DNA of 36,803 nt from NCBI GenBank assembly GCA_903881565.1, contig CAIRTR010000057.1, positions 1-36,803 of the forward strand. Reading direction: 5' to 3'. Below are positions 14,995 to 24,071 of this stretch, piece by piece. Both the position numbers and the translations under genes were made by a program. The DNA is from Oligoflexia bacterium. GTDB lineage: Bacteria; Bdellovibrionota; UBA1018. How positions within the stretch are numbered: the first letter of the stretch is position 1; every line of letters starts with the position of its first letter. Below the pieces are notes generated by a model. It was not told where the DNA came from and did no database searches. It worked only from the letters and a program-made list of their open reading frames with translations.

Positions 14995-15705
14995 TCAATA
15001 GCGAGTAGGGCAAACGCCGAAGAGATCAAAAACCTTGTGCCATTTTCCGCTCCAGCGGGATTCCAGGTGAAGCACGGCACCTGAATGGGGGTGTGTAATT
15101 GCTAGGCGATGCGCCTTAAGCATTAATGAAGCAAGCTTCAACTCGTTCCGGAAAAAGCGATTGTGCTCACCGTTGCCATGAACTGAGTCGCCAAGAAGTG
15201 GGTGGCCCCCTCTCGCAAAGTGTCGCCTGATCTGATGATAGCGCCCGGTATGAGGGGCGACCTCAACGAGAGAGTAGCGCGCTGTTTCGTATTTGCCGAT
15301 GGCAGTGGGAAGTTCAATACGGGCAAGGCTTTGAAAGCTTGTTTGGGCCTCTAAGTCCTTTTCGTCATCCTTCATGGAGCGAAGTGGATGATCAAAGCAA
15401 CCTTCGTCATCTACCCAACCTCGCACCACGCAGTAATAAGTTTTGCGCGCAGTGCGCGCCTGAAACTGCGCCGCTACGGCCTTTGCGGCCTCGGGGGTGA
15501 GCGCAAAAACCACCACGCCTGAAGTGGCCACATCAATACGATGCACGGGATAGAGGTAGGTCTGGATTTGATCTCTTAGAATCGCGAGGCAATTAACGTG
15601 CTTTGAAATCCGACTTTGCTCATCTTCGGGCGGATGCACGTGAAAGCCCGAAGGCTTGTCGATGGCGACGAGCGCTTCATCCTGAAAAAGAATTCGAAGC
15701 GACAT
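14995..15705 (-). CDS. truC: tRNA pseudouridine synthase, TruC-like (RluA family)
   Basis: The enzyme isomerises a uridine to pseudouridine in RNA; TruC acts on U65 of tRNA. The 236-aa protein is a single RluA-type catalytic domain without an S4 domain. D58 in the RluA motif PVHRIDVATSG is the catalytic aspartate. YYCVVRGW, HTGRYHQIRRHFARGGHPLLGD, with HGNGEHNRFF following, closely resembles TruC (HQIRRHFAHLRHPIIGDT...HGD in E. coli, from memory). The start overlaps the 3' end of mutS by 29 bp, so it is the last gene of a tldD-tldE-mutS-truC run. Another RluA-family target cannot be excluded. Confidence 0.88.
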   Translation of the reverse strand: MSLRILFQDEALVAIDKPSGFHVHPPEDEQSRISKHVNCLAILRDQIQTYLYPVHRIDVATSGVVVFALTPEAAKAVAAQFQARTARKTYYCVVRGWVDDEGCFDHPLRSMKDDEKDLEAQTSFQSLARIELPTAIGKYETARYSLVEVAPHTGRYHQIRRHFARGGHPLLGDSVHGNGEHNRFFRNELKLASLMLKAHRLAITHPHSGAVLHLESRWSGKWHKVFDLFGVCPTRY

Positions 15706-18385
15706 TCCGAGAAATTTCCTGAAGCCTTGCGATAAAATTCAGCGCTGCAATGGGGGTGAGTGTGTTGATGTCGGTTTCGCCAAGTTCTTGAAGGACAGGG
15801 TGAAGGACAGGGTGAACATCGGGTGGTGCCACATCGGCAACGAGCTCTGTTGGCATTTCGGGGGCAGCTAGAGTGGGCGCCGCTGAGGGCGCGAGGGAAA
15901 AGAGTGACATTTGTCCGACAAAAGGAGCGTCATCCTCTGAGCGTGCGGCTGCCTTTTTTTCCAATTCCTCGAGGACTTTCCAGGCTTTTTTGATCACCGG
16001 CTTAGGGAGGCCCGCAAGGTTGGCGACATGAATCCCGAAGCTTTCGTTTGTAGGACCTTCTTTGAGTTTGTATAAGAAGCGCAGCTTGCCGCCGGCGCCT
16101 GTTTCAACGGCCATGTGCATGTTGCCCAACCTTGGTAAGGTTCCTACTAACCGGGTGAGTTCGTGATAATGCGTGGCAAAGAGGGTGCGCGCTTTGATTT
16201 GGATTGCGATCCATTCGAGGGCGGCCCAGGCGACGCTGATTCCGTCGTAGGTGCTGGTGCCGCGACCGATTTCGTCCAAAATAATGAGCGAGCGCTCATC
16301 GGCGTAATGCAGAATGTGGGCAAGCTCGGTCATCTCGACCATGAACGTGCTTTGTCCCCGTGCGATGGCGTCGTGGGCGCCGATGCGGGTGTAGATCGAG
16401 GACACCAACCCGAAACGTGCTTCACGTGCAGGCACGGGAGCGCCGATTTGGCCCAAAATCACGATGAGCGCGGTTTGGCGCATGATCGTGGATTTACCAC
16501 CCATGTTGGGGCCCGTGATGACAAGCGCCGTGCGATTAACACTTGCGTCTTGTGAGAGGTGGAGATCGTTGGGAACCATTCCGCCTTCGAGAAGTGGGTG
16601 ACGGCCACCGTCGATATGAAGATCCATTGTGTCGTTTATAACGGGAAAAGACCAGCCCGGTTCATGCGCAAGTTTTGAAAGCGAGCACAATGAATCGAGT
16701 TCCCCAAGCAGTCGGGCGGCTTCCATGATGGAGGGGGTGGCGGTGCGGATTTCACTTAAGATCTCCAAGAATAGTTCGGCCTCGAGAGCTTTTTGGCGCG
16801 AAGAGGAACTTAAGATTTCGTTCTCAAATGTTTTGAGCTCTTCGGTGAAGAAGCGCTCCGCACCCACCATGGTCTGCTTGCGCATATAATGAGCAGGGAC
16901 GTTAGCCAGATGTGTTTGCGTGATTTCGATGTAATAGCCGAAAACGCGGTTGTAGCGGACCTTAAGCGAGGAGATGCCCGTGGCTTTTCGTTCGCGCGCT
17001 TCTAAATCGACCAGGAACTGTTGTCCATTTTCGGATAACGAAATCAGGCGATCGAGTTCGGCGTGGAAGCCGGTCTTAAAAATTCCGCCATCACGAGTGG
17101 AGATCGGGGCCTCTTCTTTTTGGGCGTTGACGATGCGTGAGGCAAGCGCCGAGAGCGCGGTGTGGGCGCGCGTGAGAGCCACGCAAGTTTCAAGAAGAAG
17201 TGCAGGCTTGAATTTCTCAAGAAGTGTTGCGGTCTCGGCGAGGGCCTGAAGAGAGACGCCGAGTGCGAGCGTGTCTCGGGGATTGGCTAGCCCCGTGCTC
17301 ACGCGTGCGCAGATGCGCTCTAAATCGTAGACGGTGGCAAGTTTCGCTGAGAGCGAATCAAGGGATGAGGGCGCGTCGGCTAGAGCTGCGATCGCTTCTT
17401 GTCTGCTTTGAATGGCTGGAACCGAATTCAAAGGAGAGAGAAGCCATCGTTTGAGTTGGCGCGCGCCTAGAGCGCAGCGAGTTTGATTGATGCGTGAGAA
17501 AAGATTGGGTTGCGGGGCTTGTGATTGGGTGGGGAGCAGATCCAGGTGCTGAACTGTTTTTGGGCCAAGTTTAAGCGAGCGGGGCTTGTGAAGGGCCGTG
17601 GGGATTCGGAGATGGGCCAAGCGCTCAAGTTTTTGCGTTCGGAGTGTGTAGGTGAGAAGCACGCCTAAAGCCAGTGCTTCAGCCGATTCAGGAAAAAAGG
17701 CCGAAAGTTCAGAAACTTCATAGTGGCGCTTGAGCAGCACTTGCGCTTGTTCTTCGACAAGATAGTTAGCAGGCATCTCTTCGACGAGAAACCCGGAGTT
17801 TGAGATCTTCGAGGCTTCAACCCCCATGAGTAAAAGATGCGCAATCGGAAGGTTGGGGAGTTCGTCTAATGCGTTTTCAAGCGTTGTTGGAATTCCTACT
17901 AACGCTTCGCCGGTTGAAGCATCTAGGCAAGCTAAGGAGTAAAGCGGGGGTTTGGCGTGAGCAGCGGGAGCGATGACAGCCAAGTAATTTGTTTCAGAGC
18001 CCTCAGCATCAAACTGAACGCCGGGAGTGAAGATGCGGACGATCTCGCGCTTCACAAGCGTTTTGCCTTGGCCGGGTTCTTCGGTCTGTTCGCCGATGGC
18101 GACTTTTTTACCCAAGCGTAGGAGTTTTTGGATGTAGGGCTGCGCGCTATGATGGGGAAACCCGCACATGGGCATGGGGTTGGGTTTGTTCTTGTCGCGA
18201 GAGGTGAGGGTGATTTCTAAAAGTTTTGAAGCTTCAACGGCGTCGTCCCCAAACATTTCGTAGAAGTCGCCCATGCGGAAAAAAAGCAAGGCGTCTCCAA
18301 CTTGGGATTGTGCTTGGGATTTAAGCTCCCAATATTGCTTCATTAAGGGGGTGTCTTCGGCTGTTGTGGAGGGCGGCGCGCTCAT
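15677..18385 (-). CDS. mutS: DNA mismatch repair protein MutS
   Basis: MutS binds base mismatches and small loops as a dimer and recruits MutL in an ATP-dependent step. The 902-aa protein has the mismatch-contacting Phe-x-Glu, F41-Y42-E43 in MGDFYEMFGDD, which marks the MutS1 subfamily. The connector, lever and clamp domains follow. The ABC-type ATPase has Walker A GPNMGGKS (625-632), the STFMVEM signature, Walker B with LIILDEIGRGTSTYDG, and the FATHYHEL switch histidine. The C-terminal tail (MSLFSL, then a Pro/Ala linker and a final helix) resembles the tetramerisation region. It lies 45 bp after tldE and overlaps truC by 29 bp. Confidence 0.97.
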   Translation of the reverse strand: MSAPPSTTAEDTPLMKQYWELKSQAQSQVGDALLFFRMGDFYEMFGDDAVEASKLLEITLTSRDKNKPNPMPMCGFPHHSAQPYIQKLLRLGKKVAIGEQTEEPGQGKTLVKREIVRIFTPGVQFDAEGSETNYLAVIAPAAHAKPPLYSLACLDASTGEALVGIPTTLENALDELPNLPIAHLLLMGVEASKISNSGFLVEEMPANYLVEEQAQVLLKRHYEVSELSAFFPESAEALALGVLLTYTLRTQKLERLAHLRIPTALHKPRSLKLGPKTVQHLDLLPTQSQAPQPNLFSRINQTRCALGARQLKRWLLSPLNSVPAIQSRQEAIAALADAPSSLDSLSAKLATVYDLERICARVSTGLANPRDTLALGVSLQALAETATLLEKFKPALLLETCVALTRAHTALSALASRIVNAQKEEAPISTRDGGIFKTGFHAELDRLISLSENGQQFLVDLEARERKATGISSLKVRYNRVFGYYIEITQTHLANVPAHYMRKQTMVGAERFFTEELKTFENEILSSSSRQKALEAELFLEILSEIRTATPSIMEAARLLGELDSLCSLSKLAHEPGWSFPVINDTMDLHIDGGRHPLLEGGMVPNDLHLSQDASVNRTALVITGPNMGGKSTIMRQTALIVILGQIGAPVPAREARFGLVSSIYTRIGAHDAIARGQSTFMVEMTELAHILHYADERSLIILDEIGRGTSTYDGISVAWAALEWIAIQIKARTLFATHYHELTRLVGTLPRLGNMHMAVETGAGGKLRFLYKLKEGPTNESFGIHVANLAGLPKPVIKKAWKVLEELEKKAAARSEDDAPFVGQMSLFSLAPSAAPTLAAPEMPTELVADVAPPDVHPVLHPVLQELGETDINTLTPIAALNFIARLQEISRNVASNSFSG

Positions 18386-18430
18386 GATTGCGCTAAGGGT
18401 TAACCCGAGATCCTAAACTTCGGCAAGTCT

Positions 18431-19816
18431 TTAAAGCGTAAACTTGAACTCGCTCAGTATCGCCCCTGGAGCATGAGTCGAGCCCAGCGCGCGCATGTGG
18501 TAGGTCCCTGTTTCTGCAAGCGTTTGTGTGGAGTCCGTGAAGTCCTCAAGGGCTTGGCCAAAGATCGAAAAAATCGTGTCATCAAAACGCATGTTCTCGA
18601 TCGGGGCGATGATTTCGCCGTTTTCGACTTTGAAGCAGGCGTAGCGGGTCATTCCGGTGATGCGGCCGCCGCTTTGATCGCTCCAATTAAGGTAATGGAG
18701 GTTCGAGAGGTAAACCCCTGTGCCTAGGCGTTTGAGAATGTCGGCTTCGCGCAGCGTTCCCGGCAAAACGTGAGGCGCGCGCAACCCTTCGTTTGATGAC
18801 GCGCCATTTGCGGCGACTTTGTATTCAATGGCCGTTCGTTGATTGATCAGCGTGTTTGCGAGTTCTCCGCCCTGGATTAGAGGCAAGGATTCAGGGGCTA
18901 AATCGCCTTCGGTATTGAAACGAGGCACTTCACCGGCTGAAAAATCTTCGACTAAATTGAATTTGCCCGAAAACTTTTTCGAGCCATCGCGAAGCAGTCG
19001 TAAAGGACTATCGCCTTGTCGGATAGCGGCTTCTCCGACGCAGCCCCAGGAGAACATTCCGATGAGGTCGGCGATGCAGGCAGGTGAGAGATAGGCGCGA
19101 ATCGGACCTGCGCTTAGTTTGATCGCAGGTTTCAAGAGCAGTTCAAGTTTGGTTTGAGCTGCTTCGAGATTGGCACGGTAATCTTCGCTCTTCCATTTTG
19201 TGCCGGCATAGGTGCTTTTTACGGCGCGTTGGCCTGAGGTATAGAGGGAGTAGTCGAAACTAAACGTTTCGGTCTTAAACCAATGCAAAAGTCCTGCGGA
19301 ATTAGCCATCCCGCGCACCACCGGGCCTGCGGCGTAGATCCCTACTAAATCGACACCTGGTTTGAGCGGAGATATTAGCTCGTCCACGACATGAGTCGAA
19401 TGAAGGAGCTCACCTTTTGTTTCTACCAGGCTTGACGGTTTCATGACCGGCAGTTCCGCGTAGGCATCTACGGGAAGCGTCGGTACTTCTTTTCTCAATT
19501 GCTCAAGCGCCATCAGCGCGCGTTTGCGGTCGAGATCCTTCTCTCCGGTGAGTGTGAGCGTCGAAACCCCTTTATGTAATCCTCCTGAGGAATCTTTTGT
19601 AACGAGAGTTAACTCAAGCGATGCGTCTTCAACGACTCCGGTTTGGCGTACCTTAGCCCCCCCTTGGGCGCCATTAATTCGCACAAATTGTGATGACTCG
19701 CCCGTGAGGCCCAAAAGCAGATGCTCGCCGCTGTTTACGGGGTCCAACTCATCAAAGAGTTCGCGAGAGAGAAGTGCAAAATAATGTTTTTCCAGAATCA
19801 GTAATTGCGCGCTCAT
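18431..19816 (-). CDS. tldE: TldE/PmbA-family subunit of the TldD/TldE protease
   Basis: The 461-aa protein is the non-catalytic partner of TldD; in Escherichia coli the TldD/E heterodimer completes maturation of some peptides (microcin B17) and degrades CcdA. It lacks the HExxxH metal motif present in the neighbour. It retains the family beta-barrel features, including GIYAAGPVVRGMANSAGLLH, the conserved LSPACIADLIGMFSWG segment and the C-terminal GSTHAPGAIL block. The start ATG overlaps the tldD stop by 4 bp, so the two are translationally coupled and made in equal amounts. The assignment rests on domain order and the tldD context and is firm at family level. Confidence 0.9.
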   Translation of the reverse strand: MSAQLLILEKHYFALLSRELFDELDPVNSGEHLLLGLTGESSQFVRINGAQGGAKVRQTGVVEDASLELTLVTKDSSGGLHKGVSTLTLTGEKDLDRKRALMALEQLRKEVPTLPVDAYAELPVMKPSSLVETKGELLHSTHVVDELISPLKPGVDLVGIYAAGPVVRGMANSAGLLHWFKTETFSFDYSLYTSGQRAVKSTYAGTKWKSEDYRANLEAAQTKLELLLKPAIKLSAGPIRAYLSPACIADLIGMFSWGCVGEAAIRQGDSPLRLLRDGSKKFSGKFNLVEDFSAGEVPRFNTEGDLAPESLPLIQGGELANTLINQRTAIEYKVAANGASSNEGLRAPHVLPGTLREADILKRLGTGVYLSNLHYLNWSDQSGGRITGMTRYACFKVENGEIIAPIENMRFDDTIFSIFGQALEDFTDSTQTLAETGTYHMRALGSTHAPGAILSEFKFTL

Positions 19817-21264
19817 GAGTTGGCTCCTCCAAAAACTTCGATATTATCAAATAGACAAACGGGCGAGGCATGCCCCACTCGGATGATTTGATTGGGCTCC
19901 CCTTTGCCGCAATTAGGCGTGCCGTAGACTCCAAAAGTTGCATCATTGCCGACGCGGCTAAGTGAGTTCCAAAACGGAACGCTGATGCCCCGATAATTGG
20001 GGTCGCGTAGCGTCTTTGTGACCTTGCCGTTTTCGATGAGTTTCGCGTATTCGCAACCAAACTGAAACTTGTTTCTGAAGTCATCAATGGACCAGGAACG
20101 ATTGGATTCCATGAGAACACCGTGCTCAATCGAAGAGATGATTTCTTCTAAAGAGCTTGTGCCCGGTTCTAGATTGAGATTGGCCATGCGATCAATCGGG
20201 GCTCGGTTCCACATGCTGGAGCGGAAATTAGCCACACCGGGTAAGCCTAAGCGCGCTTGGCTCTCCATACCTCCGAGTCCGCGCAGGAGCTTTCCCTCTT
20301 TGATCAGAAACTCTTTTTTCGCAGCCGCGCCGCTGTCATCAAACGCATAAGATGCAAATTCATGCGGAATTGTGGGATCAAAGGTGATGTTCATGTGTTT
20401 GGATCCGTATTGAAGAGTTCCAAAATCGGAGGGCTTTACAAAAGACCAACCCGCATAGTTTCGCTCATCGCCTAAGATGCGATCCAACTCCAGGGCGTGA
20501 CCGATGCTTTCGTGAATCTGAAGCATCATTTGATCGGGCATGATCACGAGCGAGGTCTTTTCAGAAGGACAGGGAGTCGCGCTCAATAATTCAATCGCTT
20601 GGTCCGCTACCTTGTCGACCCGTTCCCAAAGATCAGGGGTGTCTAAGTACTCCCAACCGCCTTGGAAACTGCGCCCGCGCATTCCGCCATCACTGCGTTT
20701 TTGAACGAGCGATCCCTCTTGAGCGGTGGCTTCAAAATCCATCGTGATGAAATTGAATTTTTGAGTCGCATCCGTTCCATTGGAGCCGCGCAGGGTGACT
20801 TGGGTTTCGACGTTTTGCACGAAGCTGGTGGCGCGAATGATTTTCGGGGATTTTTTGATGCGCTCGGTGATGCGCACGAGAAGGCCGGCGAGATCGCTTG
20901 CAGATTTCTCAGAGAATATGCGGCGAATCTGGGTCGAATAGGCCGTGTTAATGCGGGGGCGTTGGGCGGGTGTGAAGGGATGGATTTTGAACTTGGAGGC
21001 GATCAAGGCCTGTTCATAGGCCTTCTGAGTTGCTTGGGTTACTGCTTCACGAGTCCGGTTTGGGGTGGCCGCATAGGCAAACTGGCCCTCAATCAAAACC
21101 TCAACCATCATCCCATGGGATTGCCAGATCTCGTTGGCTTCGGGCTTGCCGTCGCGCGCGGACCTCACGGTAGAAGTTTCGCAGACTTCCCGAAAGCCAA
21201 TATACTGTGCCTTTGAAAAGTCAGGGTTTTTTATCAGTTCTTCAGGTCGCAGGGAGTTGTCCAT
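19813..21264 (-). CDS. tldD: Metalloprotease TldD
   Basis: TldD is the catalytic subunit of the TldD/TldE protease. The 483-aa protein has the zinc-binding H251-E252-x3-H256 in QIHESIGHALELDRILGDE. The probable third ligand is C452 in YGTPNCGKGEPNQ. EASYAFDDSGAAAKKEFLI-type sequences and the GTSSLEEIISSIEHGVLME block are typical of the family. No ribosome binding site is visible before the ATG, and TATAAA lies 8 bases upstream on this strand, so a leaderless transcript is possible (inference). It heads the operon tldD-tldE-mutS-truC and is divergent from the GH3-family gene with a 35-bp gap. Confidence 0.92.
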   Translation of the reverse strand: MDNSLRPEELIKNPDFSKAQYIGFREVCETSTVRSARDGKPEANEIWQSHGMMVEVLIEGQFAYAATPNRTREAVTQATQKAYEQALIASKFKIHPFTPAQRPRINTAYSTQIRRIFSEKSASDLAGLLVRITERIKKSPKIIRATSFVQNVETQVTLRGSNGTDATQKFNFITMDFEATAQEGSLVQKRSDGGMRGRSFQGGWEYLDTPDLWERVDKVADQAIELLSATPCPSEKTSLVIMPDQMMLQIHESIGHALELDRILGDERNYAGWSFVKPSDFGTLQYGSKHMNITFDPTIPHEFASYAFDDSGAAAKKEFLIKEGKLLRGLGGMESQARLGLPGVANFRSSMWNRAPIDRMANLNLEPGTSSLEEIISSIEHGVLMESNRSWSIDDFRNKFQFGCEYAKLIENGKVTKTLRDPNYRGISVPFWNSLSRVGNDATFGVYGTPNCGKGEPNQIIRVGHASPVCLFDNIEVFGGANS

Positions 21265-21299
21265 AGTTAAGTTTATAGCGGGAAAAGAGGCGGTATGCT

Positions 21300-22823
21300 A
21301 TGGGGTTTTCCACTATGTTTTCAAAATTTACGCTTCCCTTTGCTCAGTCCTACTTTGCGCATCTTGCTAGTCGTCTAGAGCGAGCAAGTTTTTACCCGCA
21401 AGTGGCCAAAGCCGCGCAGGCTCAAACTTTATCGAGGCTTGTCGCAAGTCTTGGGGGAAGCGAAGTTGGGCAGCGCTTTGGATTGGCCGCAGTTCGCAAT
21501 ACGGAAGACGCAAGAGGGCTTCCCTATACGGATTCGAAGACGTTGAGCTCATATTTCAAGAAGGTCTACAAAATGGGGGCTGAGGGTTCGGGGGTCTTTG
21601 GGCGCTCCCGTGTTTTAGCTTTTGGGCAGACTTCGGGTACGACCTCAGAACCCAAACGTGTGCCCCTGACTCGTGAGTATATGGCGTCCTATCGCCGTTC
21701 GTCGGTTCTGATGACGGCCTTGTTTTTTCATCACACGGGACGGTGGGAGAGTCTGTTTTCAGGAAAACGTCTGATCCTTGGCGCGCGCCCCGTGGTTGAG
21801 CGCACGGCGGATGGCTTGCCGGTGGGATATGTCTCTGGGATCATGGCGACCAAAGTGCCCTTGTTTTTGAGGACTCGTTTTCTACCAAAACCATCGGTGT
21901 TGGATATTCCGGAGTGGGATGAGAAGTTTGAGCGAATCTTGGATCAATGCGAGCGCGAAGATGTGCAGATGATCGCAGGCATCCCGCTTTTGGTGGGCGC
22001 GTTTTCCGAGCGCGCGCTTGCTCGTTATAAAGTGAAGACGTTAGTGGAGCGCTGGCCTAATCTTGGGGCTCTGGTGTTTGGCGGCGTGACCTTATCGTCG
22101 CGCGGGAAAAATGAATTTGCCCGGATGTGGGGCGTGGATCCCTACTTTTTAGAGCTCTACGCCGCAACCGAAGGGCAGTTTGGACACACTTTTCATAAGG
22201 ATTGGCCCGGAATGGTCTTTAATCCGTTTGAGAATTTTTATCAGTTCTTGGAAGTAGGGGCAGATGGCGAACCAGCGCGCGGGCCGTACTTACAGATGCA
22301 TGAGCTTGAAAAAGGAAAACGCTACGTGTTTTTCGTGACGACGCCTGGCGGGCTCGTGAATTATCGGATGGGGGATGTCGTTGAGATTCTCTCGGATGCT
22401 CCCATTTGTTTTCGCGTGGTGGGACGCGAGACTGAAGAGTTGTCGGTGGCAGGCGAGAAAATTACGACGGACCAATTGGAAAAAGTGTTGGTTGATCTTG
22501 GCGGCGCCGTTGATGATTGCGCGATTTGGATTGAAGAAGGTAACCCCAATGGCTTGGTTTGGGGAGTTTCGGTGAAGAGTGGCGCAGCCGTTGCCGGCGT
22601 GGAGTTGGCGCAGCAATTGGATCAGGCGCTTTGTACGCACAATGACGTTTATCGGGAACTCCGGGTGGATGATTTTGGGTATAAGGGATCTCGTGTCGTG
22701 GTCATTGAAAAGGCCGTGTTTCAGCGGTTTCGCGACAAGCACCTGGATCGCGGGCAGTTCAAGGGCCGCAGGCTTTATCGTGCGCAGGAGGCATTTGAGC
22801 GCGATTATGAGGTCCGGGTTTGA
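21300..22823 (+). CDS. GH3-family acyl-adenylating enzyme
   Basis: Plant GH3 proteins adenylate carboxylic-acid hormones and conjugate them to amino acids. Bacterial members have unknown substrates. The 507-aa protein has the ATP-binding motif I SGTTSEPKRVPLT (112-124), motif II YAATEGQFG, and motif III YRMGDVVEI followed by FRVVGRETEELSVAGEKIT, where the C-terminal lid domain begins. These three motifs in order are diagnostic of the GH3 superfamily of ANL-like enzymes. A likely role is amide or ester formation between an acyl acid and an amino compound (inference). AGAGG is nine bases before the ATG at 21300; a second in-frame ATG at 21315 is possible. Confidence 0.88.
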   Translation: MGFSTMFSKFTLPFAQSYFAHLASRLERASFYPQVAKAAQAQTLSRLVASLGGSEVGQRFGLAAVRNTEDARGLPYTDSKTLSSYFKKVYKMGAEGSGVFGRSRVLAFGQTSGTTSEPKRVPLTREYMASYRRSSVLMTALFFHHTGRWESLFSGKRLILGARPVVERTADGLPVGYVSGIMATKVPLFLRTRFLPKPSVLDIPEWDEKFERILDQCEREDVQMIAGIPLLVGAFSERALARYKVKTLVERWPNLGALVFGGVTLSSRGKNEFARMWGVDPYFLELYAATEGQFGHTFHKDWPGMVFNPFENFYQFLEVGADGEPARGPYLQMHELEKGKRYVFFVTTPGGLVNYRMGDVVEILSDAPICFRVVGRETEELSVAGEKITTDQLEKVLVDLGGAVDDCAIWIEEGNPNGLVWGVSVKSGAAVAGVELAQQLDQALCTHNDVYRELRVDDFGYKGSRVVVIEKAVFQRFRDKHLDRGQFKGRRLYRAQEAFERDYEVRV

Positions 22824-22848
22824 GGGCTGGGGCCCCCTGACTGTTTTT
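22824..22848 (+). terminator. Weak terminator candidate after the GH3 gene
   Basis: GGGC (22824-22827) pairs with GCCC (22832-22835) around a TGGG loop. A run of five T begins at 22844. The short stem and the offset T-run make this only a candidate. Confidence 0.35.
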
Positions 22849-22852
22849 AAGT

Positions 22853-22900
22853 GTACTTCATAATGGTCTTGACCAATTTAAAGTACAGTGTAAAATGGTC
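22853..22900 (+). promoter_or_regulatory. Promoter with nested operator-like dyads for the DUF4143 gene
   Basis: TTGACC (22869-22874) and TAAAAT (22891-22896) are 16 bp apart and place the transcript start at or next to the ATG at 22903, so the mRNA may be leaderless. The -35 lies inside the palindrome TGGTCTTGACCA (22864-22875). This is nested in GTACTT/AAGTAC arms (22853-22858/22881-22886). A third TGGTC half-site follows at 22896-22900. This arrangement suggests tight repression by a dimeric regulator. Confidence 0.6.
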
Positions 22901-22902
22901 GT

Positions 22903-24006
22903 ATGCGCTATCTCGCTCCTTGGATCCAAAAGGATCTCGAAAAAAAGATGGTTTTTCTCTCCGGCCCGCGCCAATGCGGCAAAACTACCCTTGCGCTTTC
23001 ACTTCTAAAAAGTACCAATGGCTTAGGCAAATCCTTTAATTGGGACCGTGACCGAGATCGAAAGGCACTCCTCAAAGAGCAGTGGACGGATGAAGATCGG
23101 TTGTTAATCTTCGACGAAATTCATAAATTCAAACGCTGGAAAAATTGGGTCAAGGGCATTTACGACACTGAAAAAGAGAAGCATTCAATCTTGGTTACGG
23201 GGAGTGCTCGACTTGATGTTTATCACCACTGGAGATTGCATCCCTTTAGTCTCCATGAATCCTCTGCTAATCTCACCAAAGCGGAGGTGTTCGAACGGCT
23301 GATGCGCGTAGGGGGGTTTCCAGAACCATTTTTGGATGGATCCGAAAGAACGGCGCGGCGCTGGCGATCCGAGCGTCAGGATCATATTCTCAGAGAAGAC
23401 CTCAGGGATATTGAGCAAGTACGGGACATTCAAACTATGGGTCTGCTTCTGGATTTACTGAAAACCCGCGTGGGTGGACCTATCGTTGTCTCTAACCTTG
23501 CGGAAGATCTTCAGGTCGCTCCAGCCACTGTTTCAAAATGGATCGAGATGCTGGAGCGAATGTATGTGATTTTTACTGTACGTCCTTACACGCGAAACAT
23601 AGCGCGGGCGATTCAGAAACCGCCGAAGATCTATTTTTTCGACACGGGCGACGTCGAAGGGGATGAGGGGGCTCGATTTGAGAATTTGGTCGCTACGCAC
23701 CTTCTTAAGAAGATCCATTACCTTAACGATCGAGAGGGTGAACGTTATGAACTGCAATATATTCGCGACAAAGAGAAGCGCGAAGTCGACTTTATCATTA
23801 CCCGCAGTCACGGCATCGAGGCTCTCATTGAAGTCAAGTGGTCGGATTCTAGTCCGTCACGATCCCTTATTCACTTTGCGGAAAAGCTTGCGCCCTCGCA
23901 GACGATTCAACTCGTTGGAACGCTTGAAGAGGGCTTCACTAAGAATCGGTTGCAGATTCAGTCCCCCTTCACTTCGCCTTGGCTGAATGAACTCGAGCGT
24001 TTGTAG
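22903..24006 (+). CDS. DUF4143-family AAA ATPase, with a likely internal deletion
   Basis: The 367-aa protein is a P-loop ATPase of the AAA_14/DUF4143 type, whose role is poorly known. Walker A is GPRQCGKTT (21-29), Walker B LLIFDEIHK (67-75), and the sensor region VTGSARLDVY (98-107). A winged-helix-like segment follows (NLAEDLQVAPATVSKWIEML). The C-terminal DUF4143 domain has a PD-(D/E)xK-like core (EVDFII, then ALIEVKW). In relatives I recall, a segment with GDSL and GRY lies between SARLDVY and the HHWRLHPFSL block; here the two are joined directly, implying an in-frame loss of about 11 residues. This may impair the ATPase. The gene has its own promoter and operator and no upstream partner. 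Confidence 0.85.
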   Translation: MRYLAPWIQKDLEKKMVFLSGPRQCGKTTLALSLLKSTNGLGKSFNWDRDRDRKALLKEQWTDEDRLLIFDEIHKFKRWKNWVKGIYDTEKEKHSILVTGSARLDVYHHWRLHPFSLHESSANLTKAEVFERLMRVGGFPEPFLDGSERTARRWRSERQDHILREDLRDIEQVRDIQTMGLLLDLLKTRVGGPIVVSNLAEDLQVAPATVSKWIEMLERMYVIFTVRPYTRNIARAIQKPPKIYFFDTGDVEGDEGARFENLVATHLLKKIHYLNDREGERYELQYIRDKEKREVDFIITRSHGIEALIEVKWSDSSPSRSLIHFAEKLAPSQTIQLVGTLEEGFTKNRLQIQSPFTSPWLNELERL

Positions 24007-24071
24007 TGGTAGAGCAGGCCGTTGATGATGGGTTTGCGCCCAGCAGTCTTACGATTATCGAGGAAAGGTGA
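24006..24071 (+). CDS. Possible tiny coupled ORF (21 aa)
   Basis: A GTG overlapping the ATPase stop (TAGTG) opens a 21-codon frame ending in TGA at 24069-24071. The sequence includes AVDDGFAPSSLTIIEER. It overlaps the next tiny ORF as TGATG. The tight overlaps suggest translational coupling, or that this is debris of an older gene. Nothing is recognised in it. Confidence 0.2.
   Translation: MVEQAVDDGFAPSSLTIIEER

Noticed and set aside
16163-17454. Plus-strand open frames within mutS (and similar long antisense frames in acnA, tldD and acnB)
   Set aside because: They are shadows of strong coding frames, with no ribosome binding sites and no recognisable products.
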